Assembly: GCF_947500655.1 (NCBI RefSeq)
Contig: NZ_CANMSK010000001.1
Coordinates: forward strand, 310,001 to 374,000
Direction: 5' to 3'
Length of the DNA: 64,000 nucleotides
From: an uncultured Psychrosphaera sp.
GTDB lineage: Bacteria > Pseudomonadota > Gammaproteobacteria > Enterobacterales > Alteromonadaceae
A program made the translations under genes and the position numbers. This document shows, in pieces, positions 49,053 through 58,934 of the stretch; the stretch's first letter is position 1, and each line of letters begins with the position of its first letter. The notes below the pieces were generated by a model. The model did no database searches and had not been told where the DNA came from. It saw nothing but the letters and a program-made list of their open reading frames with translations.

Positions 49053-49417
49053 ATCCACACTCCAGCTAAAATTACAGTTACTATCCATATTGCTATAGAT
49101 AATTTCGCACTTAGGTTTCCTGACTCTAATTCTTCCCAGTATCCCATATCCATTACTAAATGGCGTAAACCAACGATGGTATGGAAAGAAAGTGCCGCTA
49201 ATATGGCTATCACGATGACTTTACCAATCACACCTTGCATTAGCGATTTAGCTAATTCAAAGCCTTCTGGTGATTGTAAAGAAATAGTCCAAGCTACAAT
49301 TACAAATATCAAGGCGAAGAAGAACACTACGCCAGATACACGATGTAGAATAGAAGCTATTGCCGAGGCTGGCATAAAAGATGTCAGTTCTAGATTTACA
49401 GGTCTTTGTTTTTTCAC
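49046..49417 (-). CDS. sdhC: Succinate dehydrogenase cytochrome b556 subunit SdhC
   Basis: 123-residue anchor with three membrane segments; start at the GTG at 49417 gives MKKQRPVNLELTSF, as in homologues, with GATAGG upstream, rather than an upstream in-frame GTG at 49456. Quinone/haem motifs are SAIASILHRVSGV (conserved Ser and Arg) and FHTIVGLRHLVMDMG with the axial haem histidine. First gene of the sdhCDAB-sucAB-sucCD series. Confidence 0.92.
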   Translation of the reverse strand: MKKQRPVNLELTSFMPASAIASILHRVSGVVFFFALIFVIVAWTISLQSPEGFELAKSLMQGVIGKVIVIAILAALSFHTIVGLRHLVMDMGYWEELESGNLSAKLSIAIWIVTVILAGVWIW

Positions 49418-49815
49418 GATTACATGCCTATCCGAGCTTTTATTATTTTGTCTCACAACTCATATAAAATGAATCACCCTATTCATAAAAAGCGAACGTC
49501 AAATATGAAATCCACTCTCTAAAAAACCACATTGAATGTGAATGCAGTGCCAGTCAGTATATATAGCGAAAATCAATATGGCAATTTCTGTTTAAATTTA
49601 ATGTGTTAAGAATTTAATCTGTACAAAAAACCGCTGTTTTTATTAGACTTTCGTAGAAATATTCATATTTTTTGCAATAAAATTGACTTTTTACTCTATT
49701 TTGTAGTTACAATGGTGAGATTAATAAAATTATCTATGCAGAAAATGACAATTCTAAGAATGCATTTAATGCGTAGTGACAATTACAATACAACAATAAT
49801 TTGAGGAGAGCATGT
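49418..49815. promoter_or_regulatory. Divergent promoter region between sdhC and gltA
   Basis: About 400 bases of AT-rich DNA between two TCA-cycle units transcribed apart, so it must hold both promoters. A possible gltA promoter is TTGACT at 49683-49688 with TACAAT at 49708-49713, although the 19-base spacer is longer than ideal. GAGGAG before the gltA ATG is a strong ribosome-binding site. Regulators such as ArcA, Crp or Fur act here in E. coli, but I see no site I would name with confidence. No open frame of note. Confidence 0.5.
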
Positions 49816-51102
49816 ATGACAGATAAGAAGGTCACAGTTCAAATCACTGGACAAGACGCATTTGAATTACCAATGATGTCTGGTACAGCTGGTAACGATG
49901 TTATTGACGTTAGAACATTAGGTTCAAAAGGCGTTTTCACTTATGACCCTGGCTTTTTAGCAACTGCATCATGTCAATCTAAGATCACTTATATAGATGG
50001 CGACCAAGGTATTTTATTACACCGTGGTTACCCTATTGAGCAACTTGCTGACGGTTCAAGCTATATTGAATTATGTTACTTATTACTTCACGGAGAATTG
50101 CCTTCTGCTGAAGAGTTAGTAGAGTTTGATAACACTATTACAAACCACACTATGGTTCATGCAAAAATTGCAAACTTCTTCCATGGCTTTGTGGTTGATG
50201 CACATCCAATGGCGATGTTATGTGGTGTTGTTGGCGCTATGTCTAGCTTCTATCATGATGACTTAGACATTTCAGATCCTAAGCAACGTCAACGTAGTGC
50301 ATATAGATTAATTGCTAAGTTACCAACGATTGCAGCTATGGCGTATAAATACAGCATAGGTCAACCGTTCGTTTATCCACGTAACAATCTTTCTTATTCA
50401 GAAAACTTCTTAAACATGATGTTCTCTGTACCTGCTGAAGATTATAAAGTTAATCCGATCCTTGCTGATGCAATGGATAAAATCTTTATGTTACACGCAG
50501 ATCACGAACAAAATGCTTCAACATCAACAGTTCGTTTAGCTGGTTCATCTGGTGCTAACCCTTACGCATGTATTGCTGCTGGTATCGCATCATTATGGGG
50601 TCCTTCACATGGGGGCGCTAATGAAGCTTGTTTATCTATGCTTGAAGAGATTGGTTCTGTTGATCGCATCGACGAATATGTTGCTAAAGCAAAAGATAAA
50701 AATGACCCGTTCCGTCTAATGGGCTTTGGTCATCGTGTTTATAAAAACTTTGACCCTCGCGCTAAAGTAATGCGTCAAACTTGTCATGAAGTACTTAAAG
50801 CGTTAAATATCCAAGATCCATTGCTAGATGTTGCAATGAAACTTGAAGATATTGCATTGTCTGATGAATACTTTATTTCTAAGAAGTTATACCCGAATGT
50901 AGATTTCTACTCAGGTATCATCTTAAAAGCAATCGGTATTCCTACTAGCATGTTCACCGTTATATTTGCTATGTCTCGTACTGTTGGTTGGATCAGCCAC
51001 TGGGACGAAATGTTAAGCGAAGAAGGCCAAAAAATTGGTCGTCCTCGTCAGTTATATACTGGTGCAGCAAAACGTGATTACGTAGCTCCTAATAAACGAT
51101 AA
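49816..51102 (+). CDS. gltA: Citrate synthase (type II)
   Basis: Condenses acetyl-CoA and oxaloacetate. 428 residues from ATG 49816 ([13 protein letters not shown]), chosen over a TTG at 49801 that overlaps the GAGGAG ribosome-binding site. The N-terminal beta domain of the allosteric hexameric type is present ([24 protein letters not shown]). Catalytic residues appear in [41 protein letters not shown] and DVDFYSG-type [12 protein letters not shown]. Divergent from sdhC; a terminator follows. Confidence 0.97.
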   Translation: MTDKKVTVQITGQDAFELPMMSGTAGNDVIDVRTLGSKGVFTYDPGFLATASCQSKITYIDGDQGILLHRGYPIEQLADGSSYIELCYLLLHGELPSAEELVEFDNTITNHTMVHAKIANFFHGFVVDAHPMAMLCGVVGAMSSFYHDDLDISDPKQRQRSAYRLIAKLPTIAAMAYKYSIGQPFVYPRNNLSYSENFLNMMFSVPAEDYKVNPILADAMDKIFMLHADHEQNASTSTVRLAGSSGANPYACIAAGIASLWGPSHGGANEACLSMLEEIGSVDRIDEYVAKAKDKNDPFRLMGFGHRVYKNFDPRAKVMRQTCHEVLKALNIQDPLLDVAMKLEDIALSDEYFISKKLYPNVDFYSGIILKAIGIPTSMFTVIFAMSRTVGWISHWDEMLSEEGQKIGRPRQLYTGAAKRDYVAPNKR

Positions 51103-51120
51103 CGATAAATCGTTTATTTA

Positions 51121-51147
51121 AAAAAGGCAGCTCAGCTGCCTTTTTTT
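51121..51147 (+). terminator. Rho-independent terminator after gltA
   Basis: AAAAAGGCAGCT / AGCTGCCTTTTT around a single-base loop centre, with a seven-T tail, directly after the gltA stop. Confidence 0.9.
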
Positions 51148-51295
51148 ATGCCTGTTGTTTAATGCCCGTTAACTTTTGTTAACACGCCCTGTTATACCAA
51201 TTGTATTACTTTCATCCGTTAACTTAATTGAAAATGTTAACCTTAAAACAAAGTGATATACTTGCCGCAACTTTTGACCTAGTCCACTCATATTT

Positions 51296-52510
51296 ATGCC
51301 AATTCGCAGCCAATTTAAAATATTCTCAGACTCCAATCTAAATTCACCAACCCCTTTTGTTTATTTAGACAGTGCAGCAACAACACACAAACCGCAGTCG
51401 GTTGTGGACGTTATCTGTGAGTTTTATCAAACACAAAATGCGAATGTTCATCGTGGTTCATATACTACCGCAAATTTAGTTACCGCACGTTACGAGCAAG
51501 CTCGAATTAATATTGCAGGTTTTATTGGTGCTAACGATCACACCGACATAGTTTGGACTAAAGGCACTACGGAAAGTATAAATTTAGTCGCCTACGCTTG
51601 GGGCGAAAACAACTTATCATCTGGCGATACGATTGTTGTACTAGGTAGTGAGCACCACGCTAACTTTGTTCCTTGGCAACAATTAGCATTACGCAAAAAT
51701 GCGCATTTTGAAGTAGTTAATGTCCTGCCAAATGGCGATGTTGATTTAACACATTACCAAGCATTAATGGCCAATAAGCCTAAACTGGTTGCTCTACAGC
51801 ATTGTTCAAATGCACTTGGTAATATTCACCCAATTAAATCGTTAACCGAACTCGCCAAGCAAGTTGGTGCAACCGTTTTAGTCGATGGTGCCCAAGCGGT
51901 GGCTCATTTAACGGTTAACGTAAATAACATAGGTTGTGACTTTTACGCCTTTTCTGGCCATAAAATGTATGGGCCTACTGGCGTTGGCGTTTTATATATC
52001 GCCCCAGATATTAAAAGTGAAATGTCGCCATTTCATTTTGGCGGTGAAATGATCCAAAACGTGACACGTGAAAAAACTACTTTCCGCCCTATTCCTGCAA
52101 TGCTAGAAACAGGTACACCAAATATCTCTGGCATATTAGGATTAAATGCAGCCTTGGAGTTTATCCAAAGTGCCCCTGCTATCGAAGCACTTAACAACAA
52201 TGCACAAACTTATAATTATTTAATTGAACAATTATCTCAGATAAATAATGTACAGATCATAGGCAACAGTAACAATAACATTGGTGTTGCTTCTTTTGTC
52301 GTCGAAGGTGAGTCTGTCTCTGACATTGGCACCTTGTTAAACGAACAGAATATTGCAGTAAGATGTGGACACCACTGTGCTATGCCGCTTATGCAGGCAC
52401 TAAATATAAATGGAACTGTACGTGTTTCTTTAGGTATTTATAATGATAAATCAGATATAGATTTGTTTATTTCGGCCTTAAAAAAATCGTTAAGCATCTT
52501 AAGTTGTTAA
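51296..52510 (+). CDS. csdA: Cysteine desulfurase, CsdA/SufS (group II)
   Basis: PLP enzyme that mobilises sulfur from cysteine as a persulfide. 404 residues: N-terminal FVYLDSAATTHKPQSVVD, VHRGSYTTANLVT, GTTESINLVA, EHHANFVPWQ (active-site His), the PLP lysine in FSGHKMYGPTGVG and the catalytic cysteine in VRCGHHCAMPLM. Pairing with a SufE-type gene but no sufBCD nearby favours CsdA over SufS. Confidence 0.92.
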   Translation: MPIRSQFKIFSDSNLNSPTPFVYLDSAATTHKPQSVVDVICEFYQTQNANVHRGSYTTANLVTARYEQARINIAGFIGANDHTDIVWTKGTTESINLVAYAWGENNLSSGDTIVVLGSEHHANFVPWQQLALRKNAHFEVVNVLPNGDVDLTHYQALMANKPKLVALQHCSNALGNIHPIKSLTELAKQVGATVLVDGAQAVAHLTVNVNNIGCDFYAFSGHKMYGPTGVGVLYIAPDIKSEMSPFHFGGEMIQNVTREKTTFRPIPAMLETGTPNISGILGLNAALEFIQSAPAIEALNNNAQTYNYLIEQLSQINNVQIIGNSNNNIGVASFVVEGESVSDIGTLLNEQNIAVRCGHHCAMPLMQALNINGTVRVSLGIYNDKSDIDLFISALKKSLSILSC

Positions 52511-52537
52511 CCACATCTATTAAAATGAAGAGTTCAA

Positions 52538-52978
52538 ATGCCAACAGAACAACAAACTATTATCCAATTATCGAACCAATTTACCTTAACTGATATAGAG
52601 GTCGTAAAGATATTTACGCCTTTAAAAAGCTGGGAAGATAAATTTAGACAATTAATGTTATTGGGGAAAAAATTACCTCAACTTCCGATTGAATATCAGC
52701 TTGAGCAATATTTAGTATCGGGTTGTGAAAGTAAAGTGTGGTTATTACATGAATGGAGCAACGACAAGCTTTGTTTGATTGCATCGTCCGACGCTAAGAT
52801 AGTTAAAGGCTTAATATCTGTAGTTTTAGCAGCATTTAACGGAAAAACTAAAGCGCAAATACAAGCGTTTGATTTAGAGGGTTACCTTGCACAATTAAAT
52901 TTACTAAATCAACTCAGTCCATCAAGAGCTAATGGACTAAGAGCTATTATTGATAAAATATATAACTACTGTGAATAA
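52538..52978 (+). CDS. csdE: SufE-family sulfur acceptor CsdE
   Basis: Accepts persulfide sulfur from the desulfurase and passes it on. 146 residues with FTPLKSWEDKFRQLMLLGKKLP, and the sulfur-accepting Cys in QYLVSGCESKVWLL, then AKIVKGLISVVLAAFNGKT. Located 27 bases after csdA, and its product should act with CsdA. In E. coli CsdE hands sulfur to TcdA for t6A cyclisation; tcdA is not in this window. Confidence 0.9.
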   Translation: MPTEQQTIIQLSNQFTLTDIEVVKIFTPLKSWEDKFRQLMLLGKKLPQLPIEYQLEQYLVSGCESKVWLLHEWSNDKLCLIASSDAKIVKGLISVVLAAFNGKTKAQIQAFDLEGYLAQLNLLNQLSPSRANGLRAIIDKIYNYCE

Positions 52979-53005
52979 CTTCAGCTAAAAGTTACTCAAG
53001 TTCGT

Positions 53006-54082
53006 TTAATTTACAGCTGGCTGCTTACCAAACACAGTGCTAATTGCTACCGAAATAGTTTCTGGTCTACTTGGGTCTCGTAACAAACCTAACATATGTT
53101 CACGGACTGACGGTATCGCTACTAAATCTATAAACAAACCGCTAAATAATAACTTATTAGTATTAGTTGCCGCCTTTTCGAAGAAAAGATGTAAAAACTC
53201 TTTATCTTCAAAATATTGCCAAAAACGACCAACTATTACAATAAACAAGGTTTCTTCATTGCTGCCTGCGCTGGCTAATAATTTCTTTAATTGCGCTAAC
53301 ACAAGCCTTTCTGCAGGGCTACCAACAAGACAACGTAATAAATTTAACACTTGCTCGCTATCATTTTCTGCCAACGCCTGATCTTGAAGTTCAGTTAACT
53401 TATTGGTTAATTTTAAACTGATTTTTTCATGCTCTAATGTCGCACCAATGGCACACAAGGTCTGAACTGATAAGTCAGATAAATGATTAATTAAATCTCT
53501 TTCATTATTAGCTTGGTCAATTCTGGCACTAAAATCCGCAATACCTTGCACTGTAAGCTCTTGCCATTTATCAGCATCAATTTGTCCGGCAAAATAAGCC
53601 TGAACATGTTCATAATGCATAGATGCAGGCTGTTTAAGTGCTACTTTAACTTTGGCATTAAAGGCCGCTTGACGATTTTGATCCGGCGTAAAGCTATAAG
53701 GATGATTATCTAATGTCGACTGTTGCTCACTTGAGTCCAACATTTTACTGCCGAGCTCTTTGATCACTAAAGATATGTAATGATCTCGCTGTTGTAAATT
53801 CAACAAACCAATTTCATCTAAATCAAACTGTAAAAACCAAATAAACGGATTAGCTTTAGCTTCTGGGCCTTTTGTTTCTTGGTCCCAAAACACCATAGCA
53901 AAACGTGCTTTTTTTTGTATTGGGTAAGGATATGGTTTTTGACCGTTTTCTATTGCAGTAAAATCAGCTTTCGATACCGGCTGAATTATCCGTCCCATAT
54001 CATAAACTCGCCACTGAGCATTGGCACTTTGCATTAACGCAGATAACGTTGGGACAGGATTATTAGCAGAACTAGCAGACAT
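53006..54082 (-). CDS. DUF3549 family protein
   Basis: A 358-residue soluble protein from the ATG at 54082 (MSASSANNPVPTLSALMQSA), chosen because GAAGG lies just upstream; an earlier ATG at 54103 has no such signal. The conserved N-terminal block WRVYDMGRIIQPVSKADFTAIE, PYPYPIQKKARFAMVFWD and NPFIWFLQFDLDEIGLL are the features I recall for DUF3549; the C-terminal half is helical, HEAT-like (EQVLNLLRCLVGSPAERLVLAQLKKLL). Function unknown. It is divergent from yqcC-truC-yqcA, a neighbourhood I recall from Vibrio and Shewanella. Confidence 0.75.
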   Translation of the reverse strand: MSASSANNPVPTLSALMQSANAQWRVYDMGRIIQPVSKADFTAIENGQKPYPYPIQKKARFAMVFWDQETKGPEAKANPFIWFLQFDLDEIGLLNLQQRDHYISLVIKELGSKMLDSSEQQSTLDNHPYSFTPDQNRQAAFNAKVKVALKQPASMHYEHVQAYFAGQIDADKWQELTVQGIADFSARIDQANNERDLINHLSDLSVQTLCAIGATLEHEKISLKLTNKLTELQDQALAENDSEQVLNLLRCLVGSPAERLVLAQLKKLLASAGSNEETLFIVIVGRFWQYFEDKEFLHLFFEKAATNTNKLLFSGLFIDLVAIPSVREHMLGLLRDPSRPETISVAISTVFGKQPAVN

Positions 54083-54218
54083 TAACGAACCTTCAGCAAT
54101 CAATTAGAATTTAAATACAGGTGCATTGTATATTTTGTTGGTTATTACGTATATGGATTATTAATCCGATGTTATTATTACGGCCTATTAATTACCTGAC
54201 GGCTGGCAAATTTTCATC

Positions 54219-54560
54219 ATGCTTATTCATCAACAGTGCTCAAAATTATTAGTTCAACTAGAGCAAGACTTAAAACAACTCCAGCTTTGGAGTGAACAAG
54301 CACCATCAAATGATCAATTAAATAGTGTACAACCGTTTGCCGTTGACACCTTAGCCTTTGAACAATGGTTACAATTTATTTTTATCCCTAAAATGACAAT
54401 GTTAGTTAATAGTCAATCTCAACTCCCTACATCTATGGCTATTCACCCTATGGCTGAAGAATCATTTAAACAGCAAAACGAATCATTTAACGCCTTGTTA
54501 ACAACAATTAAACAAACTGATCAACTTATCGCTAACCAAAACTCAATAAGAGCTAAATGA
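54219..54560 (+). CDS. yqcC: YqcC family protein
   Basis: A 113-residue helical protein with LEQDLKQLQLWSEQAPS and the conserved PFAVDTLAFEQWLQFIFIPKM motif of the YqcC (DUF446) family. Function unknown. Its stop overlaps the truC start (ATGA), so the two are coupled, as in E. coli yqcC-truC-yqcA. Confidence 0.87.
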   Translation: MLIHQQCSKLLVQLEQDLKQLQLWSEQAPSNDQLNSVQPFAVDTLAFEQWLQFIFIPKMTMLVNSQSQLPTSMAIHPMAEESFKQQNESFNALLTTIKQTDQLIANQNSIRAK

Positions 54561-55294
54561 GAAAAGTTGTTTTTGACCAAGCCCCAGAACTGACTATCTT
54601 GTACCAAGATGAATACTTAGTTGCCATTGATAAACCTTCCGGTTTGTTAGTGCACCGCAGCGAAATTGATAAACGTGAAACCTTATTTGCCTTGCAACTT
54701 ACCCGGGATTTAATTGGCCAACACGTTTACCCAGTACACAGATTAGATAGACCGACTTCTGGCGTTTTATTATTTGCCTTATCGTCTGAGGTTGCCCGAA
54801 AAATGTCAGAATTGTTTATTGCAGGTTTAGTACAGAAAACCTATTTGGCTGTGGTTCGTGGCATAACACCTAAGCAATTACATATTGATTATGCGTTAAA
54901 AGAAATACTGGATAAAAAATCCGACAAAAATGCCAATAAAGACAAAGAGCCTCAAAGCGCGCAAACTAGCCTTGTACGTTTAGCAGATATTGAACTGCCA
55001 TTTCCCTCAGGCCGTTATGAACAAACCCGATATTCATTAGTAGAGCTTAAGCCACATACTGGACGCAAACATCAATTAAGGCGTCACATGGCGCATATAC
55101 GCCACCCTATTATTGGTGATACTAATCATGGTGATGGAAAACAGAATAAGGCAGCCAGAGAGCACTTACAGTTTGATAGATTGGCACTGATGGCTAAAGA
55201 GCTGTCTTTTCCCCATCCAATCACCAATAAAAATATGGTTATTAGCGCGCAAGTTGATGATACATTAAAACCCTTACTCGATTTATTTAATTAA
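54557..55294 (+). CDS. truC: tRNA pseudouridine(65) synthase
   Basis: Modifies U65 in the acceptor stem of tRNAs. 245 residues of the RluA superfamily: TILYQDEYLVAIDKPSGLLV, catalytic motif HRLDRPTSGVLLFAL with the active Asp, and ELKPHTGRKHQLRRHMAHI. No S4 domain, as is usual for TruC. A lysine/aspartate-rich insertion (residues about 118-132) lies in the middle. Second gene of the yqcC-truC-yqcA operon. Confidence 0.93.
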   Translation: MRKVVFDQAPELTILYQDEYLVAIDKPSGLLVHRSEIDKRETLFALQLTRDLIGQHVYPVHRLDRPTSGVLLFALSSEVARKMSELFIAGLVQKTYLAVVRGITPKQLHIDYALKEILDKKSDKNANKDKEPQSAQTSLVRLADIELPFPSGRYEQTRYSLVELKPHTGRKHQLRRHMAHIRHPIIGDTNHGDGKQNKAAREHLQFDRLALMAKELSFPHPITNKNMVISAQVDDTLKPLLDLFN

Positions 55295-55315
55295 ACGAAT
55301 ACAGAGGTTATCAAA

Positions 55316-55756
55316 GTGGCAAACATTACAATTTTATGTGGCAGTGTATTTGGTTCTGCACAAAACCTTGCTGAACAAGTTAAAACAACACTAACCGCCC
55401 AATCCCATACCGTCACGCTTAACATTCCATGCTCAACTGCAGATATGCAAAATGCAGACGCCGTGCTTGTAATAACCTCAACCACAGGACAAGGCGACTT
55501 ACCCAACAATATAGAAACGTTTTATTTTGATGCAAAAAGTACAATGCCATTATTCTCTGGCAAACCGTTTGGCATAATTGCTTTGGGTGATTCTAGTTAT
55601 CCGACATATTGTGGTGCAGGGAATAAAATGCAGGAATTATTCTTTGAGTTACAAGGCCAAGAAGCCTTGCCTATGATTAAAATCGACGCGATTGAAACTT
55701 TAGAGCCTGAAACGCTTGCCTTACCTTGGTTGGAGGAATGGGTGGAACAGCTGTAA
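55316..55756 (+). CDS. yqcA: Flavodoxin (YqcA/MioC type)
   Basis: A 146-residue short-chain flavodoxin, start codon GTG at 55316 with AGAGG upstream. FMN-binding features: phosphate loop ILCGSVFGSAQNLAEQV (near residue 6), STTGQGDLPNNIE and ALGDSSYPTYCGAGNKM. E. coli YqcA is an MioC-like flavodoxin encoded after truC, the same place as here. A role as electron donor is inferred. A micro-repeat array starts at the stop codon. Confidence 0.9.
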   Translation: MANITILCGSVFGSAQNLAEQVKTTLTAQSHTVTLNIPCSTADMQNADAVLVITSTTGQGDLPNNIETFYFDAKSTMPLFSGKPFGIIALGDSSYPTYCGAGNKMQELFFELQGQEALPMIKIDAIETLEPETLALPWLEEWVEQL

Positions 55757-55814
55757 GGTTTTAGGCTTTAAGGCTTTAAGGTTAGAAGGTTAGAAGGTTA
55801 GAAGGTTAGAAGGT
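55756..55814. repeat. Period-7/8 micro-repeat array behind yqcA
   Basis: Degenerate units AGGTTTT, AGGCTTTA, AGGCTTTA lead into four perfect GGTTAGAA octamers (55780-55811). The array begins at the last base of the yqcA stop codon. The unit resembles the GGTTAGA array at 23278. Confidence 0.9.
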
Positions 55815-55849
55815 ACAGAGATTTAAGTGACGAGTGAACAAAATAACAA

Positions 55850-55878
55850 AAAGGCTTCCCGCGGGAAGCCTTTAATTT
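55850..55878. terminator. Bidirectional terminator between yqcA and topA
   Basis: 11-bp stem AAAGGCTTCCC / GGGAAGCCTTT around GC, between converging genes. A-rich on one side and TTTAATTTT on the other. Confidence 0.85.
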
Positions 55879-55902
55879 TAATTGAAACAGAGCTAGTTAG
55901 TC

Positions 55903-58590
55903 TTACTTCTTAGCTGCTGTTTTAGCCTTTGGTTTTGCTTTTGGCTTGGCCTTGGCTTTAGCTTTCGGTTTTTTACGTTTGTCTTCTGCGACCCACTCAC
56001 CATCTGTAAACCAAGCACTCCAACCTGACGCTTTACCATCATCATTTTCCGTCATGACATATTGCTGTTTCGTCTTACGACTATATCTAACAATTGTTTT
56101 CTTGCCATCAGGATCTTGAGCTGGCGCATCTGCTAAATAATAAAATTTAGGGCTAATGCGGTCACGATAAAGGGCTAGTTCTTCAACTAACGGGGCTCTT
56201 GTTTCTCTAGATTTAGGGAATGTCGATGCGGCTAAGAATAAACCTGCAGCACCATCACGTAATACAAAATAACCTTCCGACTTAAGACAAGGTAACTCTT
56301 TTATATGAACCGGATCTTCTTTTGGTGGAGCAGCTTCGCCGCTTCGTAATAACTTACGAGTGTTTTTACACTCTTCGTTAGTACAACCAAAGTACTTACC
56401 AAAACGGCCAGATTTAAGCTGCATATCAGAACCACATTTATCGCATTCGATTAATGGTCCGTCGTAGCCCTTAATTTTAAACTCACCTTTTTCAACTACG
56501 TGGCCCAAACAAGTTGGATTATTACCACAAATATGAATTTTTCTGGTTTCATCAATTAAATAGCTATCCATTGCAGTTTCACAAATTGGACAACGTTTCA
56601 TTTGACGCAATGCTTCGGTTTCTAACTCTTCATCCGACACATTTTCAGCTTCATCACCGTGAGTTAAGTTCATTGTATTAGTACAACGTTCTTTTGGTGG
56701 TAATGCATAACCAGAACAGCCAAGGAAAACACCAGTACTTGCAGTACGGATATTCATATGACGGCCACACTTACTACACTCGATATCTGTTTCAACAGGT
56801 TCATTGAGGCGCATTCCGCCATCTTCTGTTTCAGCATTGGCAAGCGCTAAGTTTTCTTGGAATTCTGCATAGAAGGTATCAAGTAGTTTTTTCCACTCTA
56901 AATCGCCTTCAGCTACTTCATCCAAACGGCCTTCCATTTTAGCGGTAAAGTCGTAGTTAAGTAGTTCTGTAAAGTTTTCAACCAAACGGTCTGTAACTAT
57001 CTCACCCATTTTTTCAGCGTAAAAACGACGATTATCTAATCGAACATAACCACGGTCTTGAATAGTAGAAATGATAGATGCGTATGTCGATGGACGACCA
57101 ATGCCACGTTTTTCTAATTCTTTAACCAAGCTTGCTTCTGAGAAACGCGCTATTGGTTTAGTAAAGTGCTGTTTAGGTAAAATATCAGTAACGTCTAATT
57201 CATCACCAACGCTTACGTTTGGTAATTCAATATTATCGTCATTGGCTTTTTTAACAGCCGTTTGTACTCGTGTCCAACCGTCAAATTTTAATACTCGACC
57301 TTTGGCTTTTAATTCAAAGTCACCCGCGGTAACCGTTACGTTAGTAACGTCATATTCTGCAGGTACCATTTGACAAGCAACAAACTGATTCCAAATCAAT
57401 TCATATAAGCGTTCAGCATCACGTTCCATTCCAACTAATTGTGAGGCTTTCATACCAACACTAGACGGACGTATCGCTTCATGAGCCTCTTGCGCGCCTT
57501 CTTTACTGCCATACTTAAGAGGAGCTGGCGGTAAATAGTTTTCACCAAATTCACTTTGGATAAGCATACGGCAAGCACCAACGGCTTCACTGCTCAGATT
57601 TGTTGAATCGGTACGCATATAAGTTATGTGACCCGCTTCATACAAACGTTGCGCCATCATCATGGTTTTCTTAACACCAAAACCTAGACGTGTACTTGCA
57701 GCTTGTTGCAACGTTGATGTAATAAACGGTGCAGACGGTCTACTTTTAGACGGTTTGTCTTCTCGGTTTGAAACCTTGAACGACTTACCTTCTATATCCG
57801 CTAATACCGCATCCATTTGTGCTTTATTAGTTGGCTTAAAGGTTTGCCCTTTTTGTTTATTAACTTCTAATAAGATTTGTTCTTTTTTAGCCGTTAACGT
57901 ATCAACATTAAGACGCCAAAATTCCTCTGGTACAAACGCTTTGATCTCTCTTTCACGTTCTACCACTAGACGCACTGCAACAGACTGAACTCGTCCAGCA
58001 GATAATCCACGCGCTACTTTTTTCCATAATAGCGGTGAAACCATAAAGCCAACAACACGGTCTAAGAAACGACGCGCTTGTTGTGCATTTACTTGGGCAA
58101 CATCTAGTTCACCAGGTTTATCAAATGCTTGTTTGATGGCACTTTTGGTTATTTCGTTAAAAACAACACGTTTAAATTTGTCTTCGTTACCGCCAATGAT
58201 TTCCCGCAGGTGCCATGCAATAGCTTCCCCTTCGCGGTCCAAATCCGTTGCGAGATAGATATGGTCTGCCGTAGCAGCCAATTTCTTTAACTCGGCAACG
58301 ACTTTTTCTTTGCCGGGTAAAATTTGATACTGCGCAGCCCAACCATTTTCAGGATCAATTCCCATACGGGTAACTAGCGCTTTTTTATCTTTCTTTGCCT
58401 TTAGCTTTGCTTTTTCTTCTACCGACAACCCTTTTGTTGACACACGTTCAGCTGGTTTTTTATTACCACCTGAAGTTGGGAGATCACGAATATGACCAAC
58501 ACTTGATTTAACGACAAAATCTTTGCCTAAATACTTGTTGATGGTCTTTGCTTTTGCTGGTGACTCGACTATGACCAGAGACTTTCCCAT
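55903..58590 (-). CDS. topA: DNA topoisomerase I
   Basis: Type IA topoisomerase that relaxes negative supercoils. 895 residues. Toprim domain with [18 protein letters not shown] (1-25) and the acidic [14 protein letters not shown] (Asp116, Asp118); the catalytic Tyr324 in [14 protein letters not shown]; then C-terminal zinc fingers near 590-760 ([43 protein letters not shown]). A distinct C-terminal tail of about 25 residues is a lysine/alanine/proline run ([15 protein letters not shown]), likely binding nucleic acid or RNA polymerase. Slightly longer than E. coli TopA (865). Confidence 0.97.
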   Translation of the reverse strand: MGKSLVIVESPAKAKTINKYLGKDFVVKSSVGHIRDLPTSGGNKKPAERVSTKGLSVEEKAKLKAKKDKKALVTRMGIDPENGWAAQYQILPGKEKVVAELKKLAATADHIYLATDLDREGEAIAWHLREIIGGNEDKFKRVVFNEITKSAIKQAFDKPGELDVAQVNAQQARRFLDRVVGFMVSPLLWKKVARGLSAGRVQSVAVRLVVEREREIKAFVPEEFWRLNVDTLTAKKEQILLEVNKQKGQTFKPTNKAQMDAVLADIEGKSFKVSNREDKPSKSRPSAPFITSTLQQAASTRLGFGVKKTMMMAQRLYEAGHITYMRTDSTNLSSEAVGACRMLIQSEFGENYLPPAPLKYGSKEGAQEAHEAIRPSSVGMKASQLVGMERDAERLYELIWNQFVACQMVPAEYDVTNVTVTAGDFELKAKGRVLKFDGWTRVQTAVKKANDDNIELPNVSVGDELDVTDILPKQHFTKPIARFSEASLVKELEKRGIGRPSTYASIISTIQDRGYVRLDNRRFYAEKMGEIVTDRLVENFTELLNYDFTAKMEGRLDEVAEGDLEWKKLLDTFYAEFQENLALANAETEDGGMRLNEPVETDIECSKCGRHMNIRTASTGVFLGCSGYALPPKERCTNTMNLTHGDEAENVSDEELETEALRQMKRCPICETAMDSYLIDETRKIHICGNNPTCLGHVVEKGEFKIKGYDGPLIECDKCGSDMQLKSGRFGKYFGCTNEECKNTRKLLRSGEAAPPKEDPVHIKELPCLKSEGYFVLRDGAAGLFLAASTFPKSRETRAPLVEELALYRDRISPKFYYLADAPAQDPDGKKTIVRYSRKTKQQYVMTENDDGKASGWSAWFTDGEWVAEDKRKKPKAKAKAKPKAKPKAKTAAKK

Positions 58591-58934
58591 AATTCCTCAA
58601 TCGCTCATTGGGTAAATTGCGTACTTATACTAAGTAATAAGATATATATGCGATTCTATGCGACTTCAAGTCAAAACCGCTATCTATTTCTTCATTAAAG
58701 TGAGATTTTTTGCGTTAACTGCGTATAATATAAACACTTTTAAGTTAATCATCCTTAGTGGCACAAGGCTTTGCACAAGATTGACCACTAAAAAAAATAA
58801 ATGAATTTAATTTAAAATCTTTTTTTATTTAATTAAATTCCTCAAAACTTAGTCTAATTAAAAATAAACACGAATATTTTTTCTGAATAAAAATGTAAAT
58901 CGTGCCCAGATGTATTTATGGAGAAGCAATAATA
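58591..58934. promoter_or_regulatory. Divergent region between topA and astB
   Basis: About 340 bases of AT-rich DNA carrying the topA and astB promoters. TATAAT at 58724-58729 is a possible -10 on the forward strand without a good -35. TGAATAAAAATGTA at 58885-58898 resembles a degenerate ARG box (consensus TGAAT-4-ATTCA), which would suit an arginine-catabolic gene, but two of the last five positions differ. GGAGAAG precedes the astB ATG. Confidence 0.4.
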
